NCBI GenBank assembly: GCA_020722685.1
Contig: DYKH01000258.1
Location: 1-6,499, forward strand
DNA length: 6,499 nucleotides
Reading direction: 5' to 3'
DNA from: Caldithrix sp.
GTDB lineage: Bacteria > KSB1 > UBA2214 > DYKH01
Both the position numbers and the translations under genes were made by a program. Under the pieces are notes generated by a model, which ran no database searches, was not told the DNA's origin, and saw only the letters and a program-made list of their open reading frames with translations. Below are positions 1-6,034 of this stretch, one piece after another (within the stretch, counting starts at the first letter, position 1; every line of letters starts with the position of its first letter).

Positions 1-11
1 TCGTAATTCTT

Positions 12-53
12 GAAACGCCTTGGCGATTAATGAAGCCAAGGCGTTTCTGTTTT
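12..53 (+). terminator. Rho-independent terminator of an upstream gene
   Basis: Bases 12-24 (GAAACGCCTTGGC) are perfectly complementary to 35-47, giving a 13-bp stem with a 10-nt loop, followed by TGTTTTA. The T-rich tail lies only on the + strand side, so it probably ends transcription of a + strand gene left of the window. It also insulates the promoter that starts about 40 bp further on. The T tract is short and interrupted by a G, so efficiency is uncertain. Confidence 0.8.
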
Positions 54-89
54 ATCTTGAATCGGCGGACAAATTTTCCAAAAGAAACC

Positions 90-118
90 TTGACACCCAA
101 ACAATTTTTTTTTATATT
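90..118 (+). promoter_or_regulatory. Sigma-70 promoter of the trp leader/trpB2 unit
   Basis: A perfect -35 hexamer TTGACA (90-95) is separated by exactly 17 bp from TATATT (113-118), a good -10. The spacer holds a run of nine T residues (105-113). The start site should fall near 124-126, only about 17 nt before the leader ORF's ATG and just ahead of its ribosome-binding site. This compact geometry is typical of amino-acid biosynthetic leader transcripts. No operator-like palindrome overlaps the promoter. Confidence 0.82.
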
Positions 119-142
119 GCCACTAGAATAAGAAAGGGTATC

Positions 143-241
143 ATGTACCGACTCACAACCACAACGAATATTTTGTTCACCGCCGGCTACTGGTGGGCCT
201 GGCGTGGCATATATCTATTCGTAGAGGGTATGAGAGGTTGA
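143..241 (+). CDS. trpL: Tryptophan-rich leader peptide (trp attenuator)
   Basis: This is a 32-codon ORF from ATG 143 to TGA 239-241. AAAGGG at 133-138 provides a Shine-Dalgarno 4-5 nt upstream. Codons 16-21 read Tyr-Trp-Trp-Ala-Trp-Arg, so Trp codons lie at 191-193, 194-196 and 200-202. Three Trp in 32 residues is far above the usual frequency of about one percent. The ORF sits between a consensus promoter and an intrinsic terminator, directly ahead of a tryptophan synthase gene. In known trp attenuators, ribosomes stalling at such codons when Trp-tRNA is scarce favour an antiterminator. Twelve residues follow the Trp cluster, a longer tail than in classical leaders. An in-frame extension back to position 20 is rejected because it would begin inside the upstream terminator and before the promoter. 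The symbol is by role only. Confidence 0.85.
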   Translation: MYRLTTTTNILFTAGYWWAWRGIYLFVEGMRG

Positions 242-309
242 TAAAAGAAGATTAGAATCGCCCTACAGAGAAATTAAAGCCCGCTGCGAAATGTCGTTGC
301 GGGCTTTTT
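181..309 (+). promoter_or_regulatory. Putative trp attenuator RNA region
   Basis: Mutually exclusive pairings can be drawn by eye. CGCCGG (181-186) can pair with CTGGCG (199-204), closing a hairpin around the first two Trp codons. GCG(T)GGC (202-208, one bulged T) can pair with GCCCGC (279-284), which is the 5' arm of the terminator. The terminator itself is 276-284 with 299-307. GTAG(A)GG (221-227) can also pair with CCCTAC (261-266). The exact antiterminator is not settled: a ribosome stalled on the Trp codons would probably cover 200-208, so the true competing arm may be elsewhere. No T-box motif was seen, which argues against a tRNA-sensing T-box leader. Confidence 0.6.
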
Positions 310-313
310 GTTT
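276..313 (+). terminator. Intrinsic terminator (attenuator) before trpB2
   Basis: AAAGCCCGC (276-284) pairs perfectly with GCGGGCTTT (299-307), and TTTTT plus GTTT follow from 305. A few inner pairs (287-288 with 295-296) can extend the stem. It lies 35 nt after the leader peptide's stop and 73 nt before trpB2, so transcription must read through it to express the enzyme. That makes it an attenuator rather than an ordinary end-of-gene terminator. Confidence 0.88.
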
Positions 314-385
314 GTGCAAAAGACAATCATGCAAAACCAATAATCCAATTCACTACCTCATTTTTACAACTTATGGAGGTCCCAC

Positions 386-1777
386 ATGAAGGCCACAAAA
401 ATATTGCTCGACGAGCAAGACATACCAAAGCAATGGTATAATCTGGCTGCCGACTTGCCCACTCCGATGCAACCCCCATTAGGTCCGGACGGCAAACCCA
501 TTTCACCGGATATGTTAGCCCCGGTCTTTCCGATGAACTTGATCGAACAGGAAGTCAGTTCCGCTCGCTGGATTGACATCCCGGAGGAAATTTTGAGGAT
601 TTACGCCCTGTGGCGACCTTCTCCGCTTTACCGAGCCAAAAGGTTAGAGAAGGCTTTGGGCACACCGGCGCGTATCTACTACAAGAACGAAGGCGTCAGC
701 CCGGCCGGCAGTCACAAGCCCAATACGGCCGTCGCCCAAGCTTATTACAATAAGCAGTTCGGCATCAAACGTATGACCACCGAAACGGGAGCCGGTCAAT
801 GGGGTTCGGCCCTGGCTTTTGCTTGCTCGCTGTTTGGCTTGGAATGCAAAGTATTCATGGTCAAAATCAGCTTTAATCAAAAACCCTACCGGAGACTGAT
901 GATGGAGACCTGGGGCGCGAATTGCGTCGCCAGCCCTAGCACCGAGACGCAAGCTGGACGGCAGATTTTGGAAGAAATGCCGGAAACTCCCGGTAGCTTG
1001 GGCATCGCCATTAGTGAAGCCATCGAGGCGGCGGTCACCGATAGCACCGGCAGCACGCGCTATTCCTTGGGCAGCGTGCTGAACCATGTCCTGTTGCACC
1101 AGACCATCATCGGTCAGGAAGCCAAGAAGCAGCTTGCCAAGGCCGGCGAGAAAAAGCCGGATATCGTCATCGGTTGCGTCGGCGGCGGCAGCAATTTTGC
1201 CGGCATCGCCTTCCCCTTCGTGGCGGACAAAATTCATGGTGCTGATATCCAAATCATTCCCGTGGAGCCAACCTCGTGCCCGACCATGACGCGCGCTCCA
1301 TTTGCCTACGATCACGGCGATACGGCCAGAATGACCCCGCTCCTTCCTATGCACAGCCTCGGCCATCGATTTGTGCCGCCGCCCATTCACGCCGGTGGCT
1401 TGCGCTATCATGGTCTTGCTCCTTTGGTGAGCCAGGCAATCGTCGAAGGCTTGCTGGAGCCGCGGGCTTATGATCAGCTTGATTGCTATGAAGCCGCCGT
1501 GCTGTTTGCGCGCACCGAGGGATTCATCTCCGCTCCGGAAACCAGCCATGCCATCGCAGCCGTTATCGAAGAAGCGAAAAAGGCAAAAGAAGAAGGGAAG
1601 GAGAAGGTCATCCTCTTCAATTGGAGCGGACATGGCCTATTGGATCTGAGCGGCTACGATCAATACTTCCGCGGACAATTGACCAACTATCCGTTGCCAG
1701 AGGCAGAGATTGCCAAGTCGATCAAAGTGCTGGAAGGATTACCCAAACCACTGGCGCAAAAGTCGGGGAAATGGTAA
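386..1777 (+). CDS. trpB2: Tryptophan synthase beta chain, type 2 (TrpB2)
   Basis: This PLP-dependent cytosolic enzyme condenses indole with L-serine to make L-tryptophan, the last biosynthetic step. The 463-residue length fits the longer TrpB2 branch (TrpB1 is about 400). The PLP lysine is K111 in AGSHK. The catalytic glutamate is E133 in TETGAGQWG, where W139 replaces the His of TrpB1, a TrpB2 hallmark. The phosphate-binding loop is [11 protein letters not shown] (263-273), and NWSGHG (412-417) lies near the end. The TrpB2-specific N-terminal extension with its proline-rich region (about 23-50) is present. GGAGGT at 375-380, five bases upstream, fixes the start. No trpA or other trp gene is in view. 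TrpB2 enzymes often act alone, or with a distinct TrpA, in indole salvage or synthesis. The Trp-codon leader upstream implies induction when charged Trp-tRNA is low. Confidence 0.95.
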   Translation: MKATKILLDEQDIPKQWYNLAADLPTPMQPPLGPDGKPISPDMLAPVFPMNLIEQEVSSARWIDIPEEILRIYALWRPSPLYRAKRLEKALGTPARIYYKNEGVSPAGSHKPNTAVAQAYYNKQFGIKRMTTETGAGQWGSALAFACSLFGLECKVFMVKISFNQKPYRRLMMETWGANCVASPSTETQAGRQILEEMPETPGSLGIAISEAIEAAVTDSTGSTRYSLGSVLNHVLLHQTIIGQEAKKQLAKAGEKKPDIVIGCVGGGSNFAGIAFPFVADKIHGADIQIIPVEPTSCPTMTRAPFAYDHGDTARMTPLLPMHSLGHRFVPPPIHAGGLRYHGLAPLVSQAIVEGLLEPRAYDQLDCYEAAVLFARTEGFISAPETSHAIAAVIEEAKKAKEEGKEKVILFNWSGHGLLDLSGYDQYFRGQLTNYPLPEAEIAKSIKVLEGLPKPLAQKSGKW

Positions 1778-1827
1778 TCCTTATCTCAGTTCAAGAGCGC
1801 AATTCCAGATTCAGGATCCATAACTGA

Positions 1828-1856
1828 AATTTCGGGGCTGCTTCAGCCCCGAAATT
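1828..1856. terminator. Perfect 13-bp hairpin after trpB2, probable terminator
   Basis: AATTTCGGGGCTG (1828-1840) is perfectly complementary to 1844-1856, with a CTT loop. It begins 51 nt after the trpB2 stop and ends 26 nt before the next gene. The stem carries its own A/T-rich ends, but no T tract follows on the + strand (CTCTCG). It could act as a weak or factor-assisted terminator, an mRNA 3' stabiliser, or a dispersed repeat. Confidence 0.6.
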
Positions 1857-1882
1857 CTCTCGACGAGATTAATCGAGCCGTC

Positions 1883-2554
1883 ATGCAATCTCCAATCTAT
1901 CATTTTTCCCCCGATCTCTCCGCCAAACTGAAGCTTGCCGCGATTGAATTCGCCGGGCTGCAGAACGCTGCCCATTCACCCGCGCTGTGGCATGAGATTG
2001 AGGATTACTGCCAGCGAATTCGCTTCCTCTATTCTGAAGCTTCCGAAGCCTCTGCCCTTTTCGAGGCCTCCCGAAAATTATATCACAGCATCGGGCTTGA
2101 CCCGACCAAAGTACGTCCCTCCTCCGAAGCCTTGCTGCGCCGCGTCCTTCAACAAAAGCCTCTTTATCAGATCAACACTCTGGTGGACGCTGCCAATTAT
2201 TGCTCGCTGGATTTTCAGCTTTCTATCGGCCTCTATGACCTTGGCCGCGTGCAAGAACAAGTCACCTTCCGTCTGGGCCGGCCGGGCGAAGGGTATGCCG
2301 GCATTAACAAGGGATGGATCAATGTGGCGGGGCGCTTGACCTTGGCCGATGATCTCGGCCCTTTTGGCAATCCCTCCAGCGATTCCGATCGGACGAAAAT
2401 CACCTTGGAAACAACCACAGCCCTGTTTGTGCTTTTCGCCCCTGCTAATTTCGAGACGCCCAAATTGCAGAGCGATGTCAATAAGGCTGTCGAGCGTGTC
2501 ACCCGATACTGCGGCGGTCAAGCAAGGAGAATCATCTATTTTCCTTTCGATTGA
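1883..2554 (+). CDS. Free-standing B3/B4 tRNA-binding domain protein
   Basis: This 223-residue protein resembles the B3/B4 domain of phenylalanyl-tRNA synthetase beta, where that domain edits Tyr mischarged on tRNA-Phe. Recognisable features are RPSSEALLRR (78-87), QINTLVDAANYCSL (96-109) with the family's conserved Asn and Asp, GINKGWINVAG (140-150), and GPFGNPSSDSDRT (159-171). An N-terminal helical segment (about 12-70) precedes the domain, as in other stand-alone members. No aminoacylation domain, signal peptide or membrane segment is visible. A role in clearing mischarged tRNA or binding an amino acid is only inference. ATG 1883 is the first usable start because no upstream in-frame ATG, GTG or TTG precedes it. 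Its Shine-Dalgarno is poor (only CGAG at 1874-1877), suggesting weak translation. It may be transcribed from an unseen promoter or by read-through past the hairpin. Confidence 0.87.
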   Translation: MQSPIYHFSPDLSAKLKLAAIEFAGLQNAAHSPALWHEIEDYCQRIRFLYSEASEASALFEASRKLYHSIGLDPTKVRPSSEALLRRVLQQKPLYQINTLVDAANYCSLDFQLSIGLYDLGRVQEQVTFRLGRPGEGYAGINKGWINVAGRLTLADDLGPFGNPSSDSDRTKITLETTTALFVLFAPANFETPKLQSDVNKAVERVTRYCGGQARRIIYFPFD

Positions 2555-2778
2555 TTTGTCTCGTAACACCTTCCCGCCGGAGTTCTGAAAATTGGCTCAA
2601 CGGAGTTGCATCCCAAGAAGACTCGGGGAACCCACTTCTTTTACTTTGCAAGATTCATTTTTAATTTCTAATTTGTTCGTGCGATTGTGCCAAGTCCGGA
2701 CTGGAACGCAGGATTCCGGCCCAGCGACGCACGCGGCCATTGCAACTCACTTACTGACAAGCACGAAAAAGGAGACCA

Positions 2779-3891
2779 ATGAAAATAGCTTTTGTAACCG
2801 GCGGCGGGGATTGCGCCGGAATCAACTCTGCCCTCTCTCGCGCCATTTTGCAGGGCATGCAAAAACACAATGACACTTTTATCGGCATTCGCTACGCTTT
2901 CAAGGGATTAGCTGATGACAAGGTTCGCGAATATTTGGTTGATTTGGATGCGAACGATGCCTTGAAAATCTTCGATGCCCCCAGCACCGTCTTGGCTTCG
3001 TCGCGCTTCGCGCCTTTCAAAGATAAGAACAAATCCTGGGCGCCGGAAAAAATATTAGCCAATCTAAAAAAGCTGGGCGTCGATGGCATCATCGCTACCG
3101 GCGGCAATGACACCATCAGTACGGCTTTGGGTGTACACGAATTGGGCTTTCCGATTATCGCAATTCCGAAAAGCATCGACAATGACATCAGCGGCACCGA
3201 TTGGATGCTGGGCGCCAATACCGCCATCGACTTTGCCGCCAAGGCTTTTCGCAGCACTTCCGTCTCTGCCGAAACTCACAGCCGCATTTCCGTGAACGAA
3301 GTCATGGGGCGTAGAGCCGGGTGGCTCGCTTTCTATGCGGGTATTGCCAGCGGGGCGGATATCATTCTCGTGCCGGAAAAATCCTTTCGCCTCGGCAAGC
3401 TCGTAGATAAAGTGAGCAAGCTTAGTGATCAAAAAGGCTACGCCAATCTGGTGGTTTCCGAAGGCATCAATTTCGATCCCAAAGATCCGGAATACCGGGA
3501 TGCAATTGCCGAGTCGGCCAAAGATCAAACGCTCAAAGCCATGTTATCGGAAAAGCCGGACGTGGATCCGCACGGGAATGTCAAGCTGGGCGGCGCTGGC
3601 ATCATCATTCAGCGCTTGATCGCAAACGGACTGGGCCTGAGTCTGAGCCGGGTGCGTCATTCCAATATTGGTTTTTCCTTGCGCGGCCTGTCTCCGAATG
3701 CTTTCGATATCAGTCTCGGCCAGCGCTTCGGGCGTAAGGCCGTCGAGTTGCTGCACGAAGGATTATCCGGCTTGATGGTTGGTATTCGCGGCATGGAAGT
3801 GATTTCCCTGCCGATGCGCGAAGCGTTGCCGCAATACACGCTGGATGCGATGGACGAACAAGAATTATCCGATTTGGGCGTATTCTTCTAG
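2779..3891 (+). CDS. 6-phosphofructokinase, predicted PPi-dependent
   Basis: The enzyme phosphorylates fructose 6-phosphate to fructose 1,6-bisphosphate in glycolysis; PPi-linked forms run reversibly. Its 370 residues suit the prokaryotic family. In order: the N-terminal loop TGGGDCAGIN (7-16), SSRF (74-77), TGGNDT (107-112), the catalytic PKSIDND (130-136) with base D134, R169, MGRRAGW (176-182), VPE (198-200), and R293 and R302 for the substrate phosphate. D111 replaces E. coli Gly104 and K131 replaces Gly124, the known pair that blocks ATP and selects pyrophosphate. Two oddities stand out. N110 sits where E. coli has the Mg-contacting Asp103 (often Glu in related PPi enzymes), and F299 replaces His249. 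AAGGAGA at 2769-2775 is a strong ribosome-binding site for ATG 2779. No other glycolytic gene adjoins it. Family assignment is sure; the donor is inferred from residues. Confidence 0.92.
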   Translation: MKIAFVTGGGDCAGINSALSRAILQGMQKHNDTFIGIRYAFKGLADDKVREYLVDLDANDALKIFDAPSTVLASSRFAPFKDKNKSWAPEKILANLKKLGVDGIIATGGNDTISTALGVHELGFPIIAIPKSIDNDISGTDWMLGANTAIDFAAKAFRSTSVSAETHSRISVNEVMGRRAGWLAFYAGIASGADIILVPEKSFRLGKLVDKVSKLSDQKGYANLVVSEGINFDPKDPEYRDAIAESAKDQTLKAMLSEKPDVDPHGNVKLGGAGIIIQRLIANGLGLSLSRVRHSNIGFSLRGLSPNAFDISLGQRFGRKAVELLHEGLSGLMVGIRGMEVISLPMREALPQYTLDAMDEQELSDLGVFF

Positions 3892-4024
3892 ATTTCTTTG
3901 GGCTAACCGCCGGTAGAAAATCATGCAGGCGACTTTAGACAATAAATGAACCGCTTGCAATATCCAGGCAATGTGGAGGATTTGGCATAACTGAACCTAA
4001 AATTCAAGCCAGAGGATGGATGCC

Positions 4025-4204
4025 ATGCAAAACCAACCAAGCAAGCTCATGCCGGCCGTCTGGGGCGGCGTTCTCATCGGCGTCATCAGTGGCGTTCCCG
4101 GATTGAGGCTGATCAATTGTATGTGCTGCCTCGGTGTCGTTGGCGGCGGGTACGAGCCAAATGATCAATCCAGCAAGCTTGGCTTGAGAATCATCATCCT
4201 CTGA
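4025..4204 (+). pseudogene. Short hydrophobic ORF, likely remnant of a small membrane protein
   Basis: This is 59 codons from ATG 4025. An in-frame ATG nine bases earlier (4016) overlaps the GAGG at 4012-4015, so 4025 is the better start, with nine bases of spacing. Residues 9-42 are Gly-rich and hydrophobic (WGGVLIGVISG, then a Cys-rich NCMCCLGVVGGG), consistent with a glycine-rich transmembrane hairpin. After the triple glycine the sequence turns abruptly polar for about a dozen residues and then ends. I recall small uncharacterised membrane proteins with this N-terminal pattern that continue with further hydrophobic segments, so truncation by deletion or frameshift is likely, though this is recollection and not proof. 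It could instead be an intact tiny protein. A hairpin at 4273-4307 follows. Confidence 0.5.
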
Positions 4205-4272
4205 TCACTTACTTGCAGCAAATCGCCGGCAGCGAGCCGAAACAATGGTGTGGAAGAGGGCAAATGGAATGG

Positions 4273-4307
4273 CGCCGGTGTCATTTTTGTACCGGCGTGA
4301 ATTTTTT
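4273..4307 (+). terminator. Probable rho-independent terminator
   Basis: CGCCGGT (4273-4279) pairs with ACCGGCG (4291-4297) over an 11-nt loop. After a 4-nt gap (TGAA) there are six T residues (4302-4307). It lies about 70 nt after the short membrane-protein remnant and 27 nt before the TTG start of the nuclease gene, so it could end transcription from pfk or the remnant. The gap before the T tract lowers confidence. Confidence 0.55.
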
Positions 4308-4333
4308 GGCGTGTCAGAACCAAAGGTCCTTTC

Positions 4334-5737
4334 TTGTTGCAGCAGATCATTGCATACCTGCGCAAAAAAAACGTTCCGGTTTCTGCCGCGGAACTGGCAG
4401 AGCACGTGTTTAGATTGCGCAGCATAAACGCCGAAACGGCGGAGCGGCTTCTCAGCTCCATCATCAAGGCGGACTCCGCCGTGACGCGCACAGCCGATGG
4501 GCGATGGCAAATCCGCGCGGATGCTTTGCGTGACCCACCGCTGTCTACTGTTGAGCTCGTCGTGTGCCGGGTACAGCCGCAAAAAGTGAATCATTGGCTG
4601 CAATGGCAAGCGATTGGCTACGCTGAAATCAAGGATGGAAAGGAGACCGGGAGTGCCGTCCACTTTCGTTTGCAGCCTAATCGGCGCACAACTACTCGAG
4701 ACCTGACAAGGAGCCTTCAGGCAGCCATTCGCTTTATCGGAAATCGGCCCGTCATCTTTGACGGCTTTGGCAATCAAATCTCGCACTTTCGGCGGGCTGC
4801 CTACGAAGTCTCCGGTCTGGAGTTGGAAAATCCCATTCTCTCTTTGCGTCGACTTGCACAGCGATTATTCCCGGACATTGTGCTAAAGGAGCCGAGCCAG
4901 TTGGCCGCACTCCTCGGGCTGCAATTCTTGGAACCGGAACACAGCCCCGTCCTCTTGGACGACCTGCATCAGGCCTTCGCGGAGCTGCAAAAGCTTCTGC
5001 TGCAAAGGGGAATCGACACGCTCACGAAGGTGGTTGATTTTCAGGCCGGGGAAAGGCCACCCGTTGATTTCTCATGCTATGCTTTTGACGAGGATTTCTT
5101 GGATTCATTGCCGGAAGCCCCCGGCGTCTACGTTATGCAAAATCGGGAAGGCGAGGTCATTTATGTGGGAAAAAGCAAGAACCTGAAGAGTCGCGTTGGC
5201 TCTTACTTTGAAGCGACCGAGGACGTCGATGCCAAACTGAGCCGCATCCGCGATGAGCTACATGACATGCACATCCACCGGACCGGCTCCGAGCTGGAAG
5301 CTTTGCTACTGGAGCAAAAATTGATCGAACAGTTCGACCCGCCTATCAATCGTCAATTGCAGGTAAGGACGCGCCGGCAAAGGCAGAAGAGTCGCTACAG
5401 TCGCATACTGGTGCTGCCCGGCGCAATGGAAACTTTCTACCAGGTCTATCTGCTCGACCCAAGCAATGGGCTGCGGGTGATTGATCTGGCGGCCGATTTC
5501 AGCAACTTATCCGACGCTCACCAAGCTGTGCAAGAACACTTTTTCGCCCATCCGTCCTCAGCCGACGTGGAGGCGAAAAACCGTCTGGAAATTGCCGCGA
5601 CCTGGCTGAGTCTCAATGAAGGGACTATAAATAGCATCGACATGCGGCTGGTGACATCAGCGGACGAGGCGCTGCGGCTAATCATGGAACAGGCGAAAAG
5701 TCTGTCCCGTGGAGAAGTGGCGGTAAGACATTATTGA
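4334..5737 (+). CDS. GIY-YIG nuclease (UvrC/Cho-type) with wHTH and degenerate DnaQ-like domain
   Basis: This 467-residue protein has three parts. Residues 1-65 look like a winged helix. Residues 70-225 follow the layout of a DnaQ/DEDDh exonuclease (for example LRRLAQRLFPD at 171-181, then L..LLGL). The first acidic motif is replaced by VVCRVQ (76-81) and the second Asp is lost around 140-152; a late His/Asp region (203-210) may survive. Residues 255-345 are a UvrC-like GIY-YIG domain with Y266, Y277, G279, K280, R287, Y291, E327 and N339, the full catalytic set, so an active nicking nuclease is predicted. Residues 345-467 are unassigned. UvrC's later HhH and endonuclease V-like domains are absent, as in Cho. 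Related DnaQ-UvrC fusions are known in many bacteria. The frame opens only at 4301 (stop 4298-4300), and the first start is TTG 4334, seven bases after AAAGG (4322-4326). A role in DNA repair is inferred. Confidence 0.87.
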   Translation: MLQQIIAYLRKKNVPVSAAELAEHVFRLRSINAETAERLLSSIIKADSAVTRTADGRWQIRADALRDPPLSTVELVVCRVQPQKVNHWLQWQAIGYAEIKDGKETGSAVHFRLQPNRRTTTRDLTRSLQAAIRFIGNRPVIFDGFGNQISHFRRAAYEVSGLELENPILSLRRLAQRLFPDIVLKEPSQLAALLGLQFLEPEHSPVLLDDLHQAFAELQKLLLQRGIDTLTKVVDFQAGERPPVDFSCYAFDEDFLDSLPEAPGVYVMQNREGEVIYVGKSKNLKSRVGSYFEATEDVDAKLSRIRDELHDMHIHRTGSELEALLLEQKLIEQFDPPINRQLQVRTRRQRQKSRYSRILVLPGAMETFYQVYLLDPSNGLRVIDLAADFSNLSDAHQAVQEHFFAHPSSADVEAKNRLEIAATWLSLNEGTINSIDMRLVTSADEALRLIMEQAKSLSRGEVAVRHY

Positions 5738-5779
5738 TCGGGCGTACGTCTTGTTGGGAAGCGACAGAACGCGGAGCGC

Positions 5780-5791
5780 CGGACTTGTCCG
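5780..5791. repeat. Small inverted repeat in the intergenic spacer
   Basis: CGGAC-TT-GTCCG forms a 5-bp GC-rich stem with a 2-nt loop in the 297-bp spacer after the nuclease gene (5738-6034). No T tract follows, so it is not a convincing terminator. It may be part of a larger dispersed intergenic repeat. I see no coding capacity in 5738-5915. Confidence 0.35.
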
Positions 5792-5915
5792 AACCCCTTG
5801 CGCCAAGTTTGCCACGCCAACAGGGACAATTTGGTTTGATTCGACGATACCGTTTGGCAGTCGCCCCAGATTTTATATGTCTAGCTGTAGATTGGCAAAA
5901 TCGAAAATTAAAGCC

Positions 5916-5981
5916 GTAGGAGATGTCTCCAGACATCGACCATTATTGCATATTGTGGTCGAACTCGGAGAATTCTCCTAC
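5916..5981. repeat. Nested inverted repeat (two 25-bp arms)
   Basis: The left arm 5916-5941 and right arm 5957-5981 are imperfect reverse complements. The outer GTAGGAGA/TCTCCTAC (8 bp) and inner TCGACC/GGTCGA (6 bp) are perfect, with most of the middle also matching, around a 15-nt loop. Each arm is also self-complementary: GATGTCT-CC-AGACATC (5922-5937) and the perfect palindrome GGAGAATTCTCC (5967-5978). The element can therefore form one long hairpin or two small ones. No coding frame explains it. It resembles REP/BIME-like or miniature mobile repeats, or a regulatory site ahead of the broken URO-D gene that starts 53 bp downstream. Confidence 0.8.
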
Positions 5982-5991
5982 ATATTGTGGT
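5949..5991 (+). repeat. Direct repeat CATATTGTGGT, two copies
   Basis: The 11-mer CATATTGTGGT occurs at 5949-5959 and again at 5981-5991, 32 bp apart start to start. The first copy spans the loop and start of the right arm of the inverted repeat; the second begins at that arm's last base. The copies therefore bracket the right arm, as expected from local duplication or from slippage across a hairpin. Confidence 0.7.
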
Positions 5992-6034
5992 GAGAAAAAA
6001 TTTGCCAAACTATACATGTCTAGGAAAGTGAAAT

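Noticed and set aside
20..142. Upstream extension of the leader ORF to a TTG at 20
   Set aside because: It would begin inside the 12-47 terminator and run through the -35/-10 promoter; ATG 143 has its own ribosome-binding site just downstream of the predicted transcript start.
125..313. T-box riboswitch as an alternative explanation of the trpB2 leader
   Set aside because: No T-box consensus (the TGGNACCGCG-type bulge) is visible, and the leader is short with a translated Trp-rich ORF, which fits ribosome-mediated attenuation better.
644..1633. 329-codon open frame on the - strand opposite trpB2
   Set aside because: It lies wholly inside the well-supported trpB2 gene, shows no recognisable domain, and is a mirror of its codon bias.
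2592..2873. 93-codon + strand frame overlapping the start of the phosphofructokinase gene
   Set aside because: It has a TTG start, low-complexity composition and a 95-bp overlap with a gene that has a strong ribosome-binding site; treated as chance. I see no gene in 2555-2778.
4205..4786. 193-codon open frame on the - strand
   Set aside because: It overlaps the N-terminal coding region of the GIY-YIG gene, has no recognisable domain and no ribosome-binding site that I could support.
5949..5991. CRISPR-like direct repeat
   Set aside because: Only two 11-bp copies with no regular spacing of further units and no cas genes; better explained by the inverted-repeat element.
5734..5993. Short open frames (61-84 codons, both strands) in the spacer after the nuclease gene
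   Set aside because: No recognisable protein pattern, and they run through the nested inverted repeat; more likely noncoding spacer.
5985..6016. Promoter for the URO-D-like remnant (TTGTGG ... TATACA)
   Set aside because: The spacing is 20 bp, and the start site would fall on the ribosome-binding site, so it is not convincing.
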